A stretch of 64,000 bases of DNA, taken from NCBI RefSeq assembly GCF_019049255.1, contig NZ_JAGMUJ010000161.1:425640-489639 (forward strand), written 5' to 3'. Below, one piece after another: positions 41,368 to 48,785 of this stretch. The translations under genes were made by a program, and so were the position numbers. This stretch comes from Streptomyces sp. AC558_RSS880 (GTDB lineage Bacteria; Actinomycetota; Actinomycetes; Streptomycetales; Streptomycetaceae). The stretch's first letter is position 1, and every line of letters begins with the position of its first letter. The notes under the pieces were generated by a model, which worked only from the letters and a program-made list of their open reading frames with translations, was not told where the DNA came from and searched no databases.

Positions 41368-42771
41368 GTGCTTGAGCCCACGTACCAGGCGGACGTCGTC
41401 GTCGTGGGAGCCGGGGTCGCCGGACTCTCCGCGGCGCGACGGCTGACCAGCGCAGGAGTCACCACCCTGGTCCTGGAGGCCGCCCACGAGGTGGGCGGCC
41501 GGATGGCGACCGAGAAGGTCGACGGCTTCCGGCTCGACCGGATCGGACGGCTGCTGTCCACGGCGTATCCCGAACTACGGCCGTCCTCGGGCCTCGACGG
41601 GCTGGTGCTGCGGCCCTTCGCGCCCGGCGTCCTGCTGCACAGCGACGGACGGCACCATCGTGCGGGGGTGCAGCCGGGCGTGAGGGGGGCGCGGAGCGCG
41701 AGGAGCGCACTCCATGCCGTACGCGCCCTGGCGAGCGCCCCACGGCCGGGAGGCGGGCCCAGGAGGCCGGTGGCCGTGCCCGGACGGCAGGTGTCCGTGC
41801 CCCGCAGCCGCACCGGTGCCCCGCTGGGCACGGCGGTCGACCAGGCCCGCCTGGGGGCCGCGTTCAGCAAGCTCGCGGGCACGCCGGTGGAACGGCTGCT
41901 GGCCCGGCCCGAGACGACGGCGGCCGAGGCGCTGCCGGCCCGGGGCCTGCCCGCCCGGACCATCGACGGCTTTCTGCGCCCCCTGCTCGCCGCCCTGCTG
42001 TGCGATCCGGATCTCACCACGTCCAGCCGGTGCGCGGATCTGGCGCTGCGGGCGTTCGCGAGCGGACGGCTGTGCGTGCCGGAAGGCGGTGCCGAGGCGC
42101 TGCCGCGGACGCTGGCGCGGACGCTGCCGCCGGGCACGGTGCACACGGGGGTACGGGTCACCTCCGTGTCGACGACCTCGGTGACCACCGCGGAGCACGG
42201 GGAGTTCCGGTGCGGCGCGGTGCTGGTCGCGACCGGGGCGCGGGCCGCCGCCGAGCTGCTGCCCGGGCTGCGGGTGCCGGACTTCCACCCCGTGACGGTG
42301 GTGCACCACAGCACCGACGAGGCCCCGGGAACCGGTGCCTCGCTGCTGCTCGACGCCGAGCGGGGCGGGCCGGTGGCGCACACGGCGGTCGTCAGCCGGG
42401 TCGACCCGTCCCGGGCCCCGGCCGGGCGCACACTGGTCAGCTCGACGGTCCTGGGGCCGCCCGCACCGGGCATCGACACGGCCGTGCGCATGCACCTGGC
42501 CCGGCTGTACGGCGTGTCGACGGCGCGCTGGGAGACGCTGGGCGTGCACCACACCGCGGAGGCGGTGCCGGTGATGCGGCCGCCGCACGATCTGCGGCGG
42601 CCGGTGCGGTTGCTGGCGGGGCTGTACGTGTGTGGTGATCATCGGGACACCGGGACGGTGCAGGGGGCGTTGCACTCGGCGCACCGGGCGGCGGCGGCGA
42701 TCCTGGCGGATCTGGGGGTGGACCGGTCCATGCACACGGCGGATCCGGTACCGAGTGCTCGCGCGGCGTGA
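41368..42771 (+). CDS. FAD-dependent amine oxidase-type oxidoreductase
   Basis: The protein has 467 residues. The FAD dinucleotide-binding motif is ADVVVVGAGVAGLSAARRLTSAGVTTLVLEAAHEVGGRMATEKVDGFRLDRIG region, and the C-terminal FAD motif is AGLYVCGDHRDTGTVQGALHSAHRAAAAI. This layout belongs to the amine oxidase/protoporphyrinogen oxidase/phytoene desaturase superfamily; the substrate is not clear. An Ala/Arg-rich insertion occurs near residues 105-150. GTG at 41368 follows GAGGAGGGG. Divergence within the family makes naming a reaction unsafe. Confidence 0.85.
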   Translation: MLEPTYQADVVVVGAGVAGLSAARRLTSAGVTTLVLEAAHEVGGRMATEKVDGFRLDRIGRLLSTAYPELRPSSGLDGLVLRPFAPGVLLHSDGRHHRAGVQPGVRGARSARSALHAVRALASAPRPGGGPRRPVAVPGRQVSVPRSRTGAPLGTAVDQARLGAAFSKLAGTPVERLLARPETTAAEALPARGLPARTIDGFLRPLLAALLCDPDLTTSSRCADLALRAFASGRLCVPEGGAEALPRTLARTLPPGTVHTGVRVTSVSTTSVTTAEHGEFRCGAVLVATGARAAAELLPGLRVPDFHPVTVVHHSTDEAPGTGASLLLDAERGGPVAHTAVVSRVDPSRAPAGRTLVSSTVLGPPAPGIDTAVRMHLARLYGVSTARWETLGVHHTAEAVPVMRPPHDLRRPVRLLAGLYVCGDHRDTGTVQGALHSAHRAAAAILADLGVDRSMHTADPVPSARAA

Positions 42772-42814
42772 GCCGGGGGTGGGGGCGCGCCCGGCCCCTT
42801 CCGTCTCCCGCGAC

Positions 42815-42900
42815 CGCGGGCAGTCGTGCCGCTGGGGCGGCACGGGTGGGCGCGACGGTACCCCGCAAGCGCCGGGCCGCGCGACCCACCCCCGGCCCGC
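42815..42900. repeat. Second copy of the MITE-like repeat (inverted relative to 13287-13392)
   Basis: This stretch matches the reverse complement of the element at 13287-13392 over about 85 bp with few differences, including one terminal repeat and the internal 8-bp hairpin at 42825-42844. The other terminal inverted repeat is missing. It lies in the 235-bp gap between the FAD oxidoreductase stop and the NsdA-like regulator stop. Confidence 0.65.
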
Positions 42901-43006
42901 ACCAACACGGGGCACTCGCAAAGCGACGAGGCGGGGGGTGGGCGCCCGTAGTGGCCGGCGCGTCCGCGCCCCGCACCCCCACCCGCCGCAGGCGTCGGAC
43001 GCGGGT

Positions 43007-44467
43007 TCAGCCGTACGCCGCGATCCTGTCGCGGTACGTGCGCACGGGAGCCGCGTCCCGGTACGGCTCCAGCTTCCGTTCGAAGTCCCGGACGTACTCG
43101 ACGGCCCGCACCGACCGCATCTCCGCCGCCTGACCGGCCGCCTCGGCGGCCAGCTGGCACGCCTGGTCCAGCTCCCCCAGGCCGAGCCGGGCGGTCGCCA
43201 GCACCATCCGGCAGAAGAGCCGGCTCCGGGCGTACCCCGGCGCCCGCAACCGCAGCGACCGCTCCGCATGCTGCGCGGCGGCCCGGAACTGCTGCAGGTC
43301 CCGGTGGCAGTGCCCGAACTCGTCGGCGAGCTGCGCCTCGTCGAAGAAGCGCGCCCAGTACGGAACCTCGTCACCGGGCCGCGCGCCCTCCAGCGCCCGC
43401 TCCGCGCGCACCAGCGCCGCCGTACAGGCCCGCACCTCCCCCAGCACCCCGTGCCCCCGCGCCTCGGCCGCGTGCAGCAGGGCCTGCACGACCGGCGGCC
43501 CTGACCCGCCCGCCCCCTGCTGGGCGACCCGCGCGAGCTGCACGGCCTCCCGCCCGTGCCCGAGGTAGACGGCCTGCCGGCTCATGGTGACCAGGACGTA
43601 GGCACCGTACGGCCGGTCCCCCGCCGCCTGCGCCAGCCGCAGTGCCTGCACGAAGTACCGCTGCGCGAGCCCGTGCGCCGCGATGTCGTACGACGTCCAC
43701 CCGGCCAGCCGCGTCAGGTCCGCGGCGGCCGCGAACAGCCGCCGCCCGGTCTGCTCGCCGTACGTGCCGCGCAGCATCGGCTCGCACTCGTGCTCCAGGT
43801 ACCGCACGAGGGCCTGGCGGGCGTGCCCGCCGCCGTACGCGTCGTCGAGCGTGCGGAACAGCTCACCGACCGAACGCAGCGCCGCGATGTCGCCGCCGGT
43901 GACCCGGTGGCCCGGACCGCGTTCGGCCGTGGCACGCCGGCGCGCGAGCAGTTCGGCCGGACGGACCGGCGGCCGGCCCTGCGCCGGCACCCGTACCGGC
44001 ACCGGCGGCTCCGCCCGGGCCACCTTCTCGTCCGCCCGCCCGATCAGCCAGTCCCGGCTCGGCACGACCAGCCCCGCCGAGGTGAAGGCGATCTTCCGCA
44101 GCTCGGCGTGGCTGCCGGAGTCCTTGCGCCACAGCCCGCTGACGATGTCGACGGCCTCCTCGGGGGTGGCGGCGAACTCCAGCCCCGCGTAGACCGGCGC
44201 ACAGGCGTCCAGCCCCAGGTCCTGCGCGGTCAGGCGGCGGCCCAGACGCCGGGTGAAGACCTCGGCGATCAGCGCCGGCGTCGTACCGCGAGGCTGCTGC
44301 CCGCGCAGCCAGCGGGTGACGGACGTCTTGTCGTATCTCAGGTCGAGCCCGTGTTCGAGACCGAGCTGGTCCACGCGCCGGGCGAGTCCCGCGTTGGAGA
44401 ACCCCGCTTCTGCGATGAGCGCGGCGAGCTGTCGGTTGGGGGTGCGCTGCGCGGGTCGTTCCGTCAT
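43007..44467 (-). CDS. NsdA-like transcriptional regulator with TPR-like C-terminus
   Basis: The protein has 486 residues. The N-terminus resembles an XRE-type helix-turn-helix (PNRQLAALIAEAGFSNAGLARRVDQLGLEHGLDLRYDKTSVTRWLRGQQPRGTTPALIAEVFTRRLG region). The remainder is helical with TPR-like repeats, for example RYFVQALRLAQAAGDRPYGAYVLVTMSRQAVYLGHGREAVQLARVA. This organisation is that of NsdA, a Streptomyces regulator that represses sporulation and antibiotic production, and its several paralogues. The exact paralogue is not determined. ATG at 44467. Divergent from lipB. Confidence 0.85.
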   Translation of the reverse strand: MTERPAQRTPNRQLAALIAEAGFSNAGLARRVDQLGLEHGLDLRYDKTSVTRWLRGQQPRGTTPALIAEVFTRRLGRRLTAQDLGLDACAPVYAGLEFAATPEEAVDIVSGLWRKDSGSHAELRKIAFTSAGLVVPSRDWLIGRADEKVARAEPPVPVRVPAQGRPPVRPAELLARRRATAERGPGHRVTGGDIAALRSVGELFRTLDDAYGGGHARQALVRYLEHECEPMLRGTYGEQTGRRLFAAAADLTRLAGWTSYDIAAHGLAQRYFVQALRLAQAAGDRPYGAYVLVTMSRQAVYLGHGREAVQLARVAQQGAGGSGPPVVQALLHAAEARGHGVLGEVRACTAALVRAERALEGARPGDEVPYWARFFDEAQLADEFGHCHRDLQQFRAAAQHAERSLRLRAPGYARSRLFCRMVLATARLGLGELDQACQLAAEAAGQAAEMRSVRAVEYVRDFERKLEPYRDAAPVRTYRDRIAAYG

Positions 44468-44745
44468 CTGCGGTGCGGTCTCCTGCCTTCCGGCTGAGCG
44501 AGGTGCCCGGATTGCCTGTGAGCAGCCCTTATGGCCACGTGGACGGCGCGAATGTAGCGGAGAGTAAGCACCCGATCGCGGGCTTCACCCGGCATTCATC
44601 CGATCGTGTGAGGATTGCCCGAAAGCTGACGGCCACCCCGGACGGACGCCGCCGACCGGACGCCGCCGACCGGCACCCACTCGAACGGTCGTACAGTGGC
44701 GTGGGCGCGTTTCGTGCCTGACGACCTTCTAGGGAGGCGCTTGCC

Positions 44746-45543
44746 GTGAGCGAGTTGCGGTTCGTGCGGATGGGCTTCGGGGCCGAGGCCGTGGACTACC
44801 AGGTGGCCTGGGACGAGCAGCGCCGGGTGCACGCGGCACGGTTCGCCGACGAGGTGCCCGACACCGTGATCCTCCTGGAGCACCCCCCGGTCTACACGGC
44901 CGGCCGCCGCACCGCGGACAGCGAACGCCCGCTCGACGGCACCCCGGTCATCGACGTGGACCGCGGCGGCAAGATCACCTGGCACGGCCCCGGCCAGCTG
45001 GTGGGCTACCCGATCCAGAAGCTGCCCCGCCCGGTGGACGTGGTCGCGCACGTCCGCCGCCTGGAGGAGGCCCTGATCCGCACCTGCGCGGAGTTCGGCC
45101 TGGAGACCACGCGGGTCGAGGGCCGCAGCGGGGTGTGGGTGCTGGGCGACCCGGTGGAGCAGCGCCCGGCGCTCGGCGGACTCTCCCTGGACTTCGACCC
45201 CCGGCTGCACGACGACGAGTTCGACCCCCGCCTCAACGGCCCGGAGTACGCGCCCTCCAACGCCGGCCAGCGCCGCGAGGACCGCAAGATCGCCGCGATC
45301 GGCATCCGCGTGGCCAAGGGCGTCACGATGCACGGCTTCGCGCTGAACGTGAACCCCGACAACAAGTGGTTCGACAAGATCATCCCGTGCGGCATCCGCG
45401 ACGCGGGCGTCGCCTCCCTGGCGAACGAGCTGGGCCGCGACATCACGATCGCCGAGGTGCTCCCCGTCGCGGAGCGCCACCTCCGGGACATCCTGGAGAA
45501 CGCGGAACCGAAGCCCCGGGTCATCGAGAAGGCACCGGCATAA
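44746..45543 (+). CDS. lipB: Octanoyltransferase
   Basis: LipB moves octanoate from acyl carrier protein to lipoyl domains, the first step of lipoate assembly. The protein has 265 residues, longer than usual (about 210-230). Catalytic Cys215 lies in IPCGIRDAGVASL and Lys181 in RKIAAIGIRV; RGGKITWHGPGQLVGYPI is the substrate-binding signature. The Lys-to-Cys spacing of 34 equals that in M. tuberculosis LipB (Lys142, Cys176 from memory), so the extra length is an insertion of about 39 residues before Lys181, around DPVEQRPALGG ... APSNAGQRRED. GTG at 44746. lipA follows 153 bp downstream. Confidence 0.96.
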   Translation: MSELRFVRMGFGAEAVDYQVAWDEQRRVHAARFADEVPDTVILLEHPPVYTAGRRTADSERPLDGTPVIDVDRGGKITWHGPGQLVGYPIQKLPRPVDVVAHVRRLEEALIRTCAEFGLETTRVEGRSGVWVLGDPVEQRPALGGLSLDFDPRLHDDEFDPRLNGPEYAPSNAGQRREDRKIAAIGIRVAKGVTMHGFALNVNPDNKWFDKIIPCGIRDAGVASLANELGRDITIAEVLPVAERHLRDILENAEPKPRVIEKAPA

Positions 45544-45696
45544 AAACAGCCCGTCCGGCGTTGCACGTCACGGCCGAACAGGCCGCAGCGAGGACCGGGG
45601 GCGGCTTCCCTCAGCAGGCCGACACCCTCGCCGGGCATTCAAATCAACGGGCGTACGCTTGAGCACGCCGAAGAATCAATCGCTAGGGAGCCGGTC

Positions 45697-46662
45697 GTGT
45701 CCGCAGTCGCACCCGACGGACGCAAGATGCTGCGCCTGGAGGTCCGCAACAGCCAGACCCCCATCGAGCGCAAGCCCGAGTGGATCAAGACCCGGGCGAA
45801 AATGGGCCCCGAGTACTCCAAGATGCAGAACCTCGTGAAGAGCGAGGGGCTGCACACGGTCTGCCAGGAAGCCGGCTGTCCGAACATCTACGAGTGCTGG
45901 GAGGACCGCGAGGCGACCTTCCTCATCGGCGGCGACCAGTGCACCCGGCGGTGCGACTTCTGCCAGATCGACACCGGCAAGCCCGAGGCCCTCGACCGTG
46001 ACGAGCCGCGCCGCGTGGGCGAGTCCGTGGTCACCATGGACCTGAACTACGCCACCATCACCGGCGTCGCCCGCGACGACCTGGAGGACGGCGGCGCCTG
46101 GCTGTACGCGGAGACCGTGCGCCAGATCCACGCGCAGACGGCGGAGCGCGAGGCCGGCCGCACCAAGGTCGAGCTGCTCGCCCCCGACTTCAACGCCGTA
46201 CCGGAGCAGCTGGCGGAGGTCTTCTCCTCCCGCCCCGAGGTCTTCGCGCACAACGTCGAGACGGTGCCCCGGATCTTCAAGCGGATCCGCCCCGGCTTCC
46301 GCTACGACCGCTCCCTGAAGGTCATCACCGAGGCCCGCGACTACGGCCTGGTCACCAAGTCCAACCTGATCCTCGGCATGGGCGAGACCCGCGAGGAGGT
46401 CAGCGAGGCGCTGAAGCAGCTGCACGACGCCGGTTGCGAGCTGGTCACCATCACGCAGTACCTGCGGCCCTCCGTGCGCCACCACCCCGTGGAGCGCTGG
46501 GTGAAGCCGCACGAGTTCGTGGAGCTGAAGGAGGAGGCCGAGCAGATCGGCTTCTCCGGCGTGATGTCCGGCCCGCTGGTCCGCTCCTCGTACCGCGCCG
46601 GCCGCCTGTACCAGATGGCCGTCGAGAAGCGCGGCGCGTACGTGGCCTCCCAGGCCGTCTGA
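45697..46662 (+). CDS. lipA: Lipoyl synthase
   Basis: LipA is a radical-SAM enzyme that inserts two sulfurs into the octanoyl group on E2 lipoyl domains. The protein has 321 residues. The auxiliary cluster cysteines are Cys56, Cys61 and Cys67 (C-x4-C-x5-C) and the radical-SAM cluster cysteines are Cys82, Cys86 and Cys89 (CTRRCDFC). The C-terminus ends RAGRLYQMAVEKRGAYVASQAV; the final Ser typical of the family is within the R-S-S-Y region at the end of the core. GTG at 45697 follows AGGGAG. It works with lipB upstream and the E2 at 29-31 kb. Confidence 0.97.
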   Translation: MSAVAPDGRKMLRLEVRNSQTPIERKPEWIKTRAKMGPEYSKMQNLVKSEGLHTVCQEAGCPNIYECWEDREATFLIGGDQCTRRCDFCQIDTGKPEALDRDEPRRVGESVVTMDLNYATITGVARDDLEDGGAWLYAETVRQIHAQTAEREAGRTKVELLAPDFNAVPEQLAEVFSSRPEVFAHNVETVPRIFKRIRPGFRYDRSLKVITEARDYGLVTKSNLILGMGETREEVSEALKQLHDAGCELVTITQYLRPSVRHHPVERWVKPHEFVELKEEAEQIGFSGVMSGPLVRSSYRAGRLYQMAVEKRGAYVASQAV

Positions 46663-46770
46663 CAGCACCCCTCCCGGGCCGTCCGGCAGCACCCCCTCCC
46701 GGGCCCGTCCGGCAGCACCCTCCCCCGGCCGTCCGACGGCGCCCTCCCGGGCCCGTCCGACGGCGCCCGG
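46654..46770 (+). repeat. Degenerate tandem repeats of about 24 bp at the lipA 3' end
   Basis: Units beginning GCCGTC(T/C)G(A/G)C(A/G)GC and ending CTCCCGG are repeated about five times with drift. The first unit contains the last codons and stop of lipA, so the array appears to have grown from the gene's own 3' end. It ends about 30 bases before sequence leading to the small gene at 47028. Confidence 0.65.
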
Positions 46771-47027
46771 AGCCGGCCGGCACCACGCCACCGACGGCGT
46801 GTGAATTCACGCACAAGGCCCTACCCGCCAGTAATGGCCGAGACGACGCGGTCCCGACCGTCCTCGCAGTTGAGGGCACAGGTCGGGGCCGCGTCGGCGT
46901 CCCGGACCCTCCCACCGAGGCTTCATGCCTGTTTGACCGGTCGGTCACGCCCTGGTAACACCAGTCAGTGAGCCTGGAATCACCGCACGTACACCCCTGT
47001 CCACCGGCACCGAGGGAGACCTCCACC
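46663..47027 (+). promoter_or_regulatory. 365-bp intergenic region with two inverted repeats
   Basis: After the lipA tandem array, two inverted repeats lie close together: TGACC-N4-GGTCA at 46934-46947 and CTGGT-AAC-ACCAG at 46952-46964. They are 64-94 bases before the small gene's ATG, where a promoter is expected. They resemble regulator operators (TetR-type for the first), but no assignment is possible. GAGGGAG at about 47012 is the ribosome binding site of the next gene. Confidence 0.45.
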
Positions 47028-47273
47028 ATGCAGGCCGCGCCCGTCCGCGCCACCGCCATCCCGTCCTTCACCACCGCACTGCGCGCCGTCGAGTCGCTGC
47101 TGATGAGCGGCGGCCAGCGCACCGCCCGCCGCAACGCCTGGACCTCGGTGCTGGAGGACCGCCGCCGCGCCAAGGACCGGCTCGAGGCACAGCGCGTCCT
47201 CGACCAGGCTCCGAGCGCCCCGTCCCCGAGCACCCTGCCCCTGAGCACTCCGTCCCTGACGACCCGCCCCTGA
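47028..47273 (+). CDS. Small conserved hypothetical protein
   Basis: The protein has 81 residues. The first 57 (MQAAPVRATAIPSFTTALRA ... RRNAWTSVLEDRRRAKDRLEAQRVL) form a basic amphipathic helix-rich body; the rest is Ser/Pro/Thr-rich. The ATG at 47028 follows GAGGGAG, which decides the start over a frame-extending GTG at 46968. I remember near-identical small proteins beside lipA in other Streptomyces, none characterised. It ends 37 bases before the DUF4191 gene. Confidence 0.75.
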   Translation: MQAAPVRATAIPSFTTALRAVESLLMSGGQRTARRNAWTSVLEDRRRAKDRLEAQRVLDQAPSAPSPSTLPLSTPSLTTRP

Positions 47274-47310
47274 CCGACCGCCCCCGGCGGGGACACGTAG
47301 ACTTCATGGC

Positions 47311-48015
47311 ATGGCGAGGAAGGAAACCGCAGCGGACGCTGCGAACCCCGGGCGACTCAAGCAGATCGCCCTGACCTACAAGATGACCCGCAGGGCCGAC
47401 AAGAAGATCGGTCTTGTACTCGCGGCTGTCGGAATCGTCACCTTCGGTGTCTTCCTCGCGATCGGCTTCTTGATCGGGCACCCCATCTATCTCGGCATCC
47501 TGGGCCTCCTGCTCGCCTTCCTCGCGACGGCGATCGTCTTCGGGCGCCGGGCCGAGCGGGCCGCCTTCGGGCAGATGGAGGGACAGCCGGGCGCCGCCGC
47601 GGCCGTGCTCGACAACATCGGCCGGGGCTGGACGACGACCCCCGCGGTGGCGATGAACCGCAACCAGGACGTGGTGCACCGCGCGGTCGGCAAGGCCGGC
47701 ATCGTGCTGGTCGCCGAGGGCAACCCGAACCGGGTGAAGAGCCTGCTGGCCGCCGAGAAGAAGAAGATGAACCGCATCGTCGCGGACGTCCCGGTGCACG
47801 ACCTGATCGTGGGCACCGGCGAGGGCCAGGTCGAGCTGAAGAAGGTCCGCACGACCATGCTCAAGCTGCCCCGCGTGCTCACCGGCCCGCAGGTCACCGC
47901 GACCAACGACCGGCTGCGCGCCCTGGGCGACCTGATGAGCAACATGCCGCTGCCGAAGGGCCCGATGCCCAAGGGCATGAGGCTGCCGAAGGGCGGCGGA
48001 CCGAGGGGCCGCTGA
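47311..48015 (+). CDS. DUF4191 integral membrane protein
   Basis: The protein has 234 residues. A basic N-terminus (RLKQIALTYKMTRRADKKIG) is followed by two membrane segments (LVLAAVGIVTFGVFLAIGFLIG and YLGILGLLLAFLATAIVFG) and a soluble domain with GWTTTPAVAMNRNQDVVHRAVGKAGIVLVAEG and KKKMNRIVADVPVHDLIVG. This is the DUF4191 family, represented in M. tuberculosis by Rv2219 at the same place between lipA and glnA. Function unknown. ATG at 47311. The C-terminus is a Pro-Lys-Gly-rich tail. Confidence 0.92.
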   Translation: MARKETAADAANPGRLKQIALTYKMTRRADKKIGLVLAAVGIVTFGVFLAIGFLIGHPIYLGILGLLLAFLATAIVFGRRAERAAFGQMEGQPGAAAAVLDNIGRGWTTTPAVAMNRNQDVVHRAVGKAGIVLVAEGNPNRVKSLLAAEKKKMNRIVADVPVHDLIVGTGEGQVELKKVRTTMLKLPRVLTGPQVTATNDRLRALGDLMSNMPLPKGPMPKGMRLPKGGGPRGR

Positions 48016-48030
48016 CCCACCCCTTCCTCT

Positions 48031-48076
48031 ACGCCGACGGGGGCGCCGGAATCACTTCCGGCGCCCCCGTCGGCGT
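48031..48076. terminator. Bidirectional terminator
   Basis: A perfect 20-bp stem with a six-base loop (ATCACT) lies between the converging DUF4191 and RDD genes. Confidence 0.9.
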
Positions 48077-48104
48077 ACCCCGTCACATCCGCCGGAAGCG
48101 GGTG

Positions 48105-48575
48105 TCAGATCCGCACCTCGACCGTACGGGCCAGCCGGTCGTGCAGGCCGCGGCCGTCACGGTCCCAGATCAGCGCGGGGACGGCGAGGCACAGCAGCGC
48201 GGAGCGCACCAGCCCGCGCAGCGGCTGGACCCGGCCGGTGTCGAGGGCGACCACCCGCAGCCCGAACAACCGCTTGCCGGGCGTGAAGCCGACCGTGCCG
48301 ACGGTGAGGACGCTCAGCACGAGGAACACCAGCAGCGCCCAGTTGCTGGTCGTCTGTCCGTAGTAGCCGTCGGTGATCAGGCCGTATGCGATCAGGACGC
48401 ACAGACCCCAGTCCACGGCGAGGGCGCCGAGCCTGCGGCCGGGGCGTGCGATCGAGCCCGGTCCGTCCTCCGGCAGCCCCAGCTGCTCACCCCGGTAACC
48501 GAACTCGGCACCGGCGTCCTCCAGGGCCGCGCGGGGCCCGGAGAGCCATGATCCGATTGCTTGCCTGTTGTCCAC
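48105..48575 (-). CDS. RDD-family membrane protein
   Basis: The protein has 156 residues. The RDD domain begins with GSIARPGRRLGALAVDWGLCVLIAYGLI, where the Arg and Asp are the defining residues, continues with a second membrane segment (WALLVFLVLSVLTVGTVGFTPGKRLFGLRVV) and ends with a third before LIWDRDGRGLHDRLARTVEV. RDD proteins are poorly characterised; some take part in ion or solute transport. Rv2219A holds the same position in M. tuberculosis. GTG at 48575. Divergent from glnA. Confidence 0.92.
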   Translation of the reverse strand: MDNRQAIGSWLSGPRAALEDAGAEFGYRGEQLGLPEDGPGSIARPGRRLGALAVDWGLCVLIAYGLITDGYYGQTTSNWALLVFLVLSVLTVGTVGFTPGKRLFGLRVVALDTGRVQPLRGLVRSALLCLAVPALIWDRDGRGLHDRLARTVEVRI

Positions 48576-48650
48576 CCGTCCACGGTACTGCGCCCGGATA
48601 TGACCACAGGACGGCGGGGTGCGCCGGGGCTACCGTGGGAGAGGGGCCGG

Positions 48651-48704
48651 TTAACTTGTGCGAAACAAATGGGTCACGCCCGAGAAATGACCCGTCCCTA
48701 GGGT
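48651..48704 (+). promoter_or_regulatory. GlnR boxes and promoter of glnA
   Basis: Four half-sites spaced by six bases fit the GlnR consensus gTnAc-n6-GaAAc: TTAAC (48651), GAAAC (48662), GTCAC (48673) and GAAAT (48684), an 11-bp periodicity. A -10-like TAGGGT follows at 48699-48704. In Streptomyces GlnR activates glnA under nitrogen limitation through such sites. Confidence 0.85.
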
Positions 48705-48785
48705 CGAGGGGAGCGTGTGCCACCCGCACTGGCCACACGAACGGTCTACCACCCCGGCGGGACGGTCGGGAGTAGGAGGAGCTGG

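Noticed and set aside
46968..47027. Upstream GTG start extending the small gene after lipA by 20 residues
   Set aside because: The ATG at 47028 has a GAGGGAG ribosome binding site and the extension overlaps operator-like repeats and has no conserved look.
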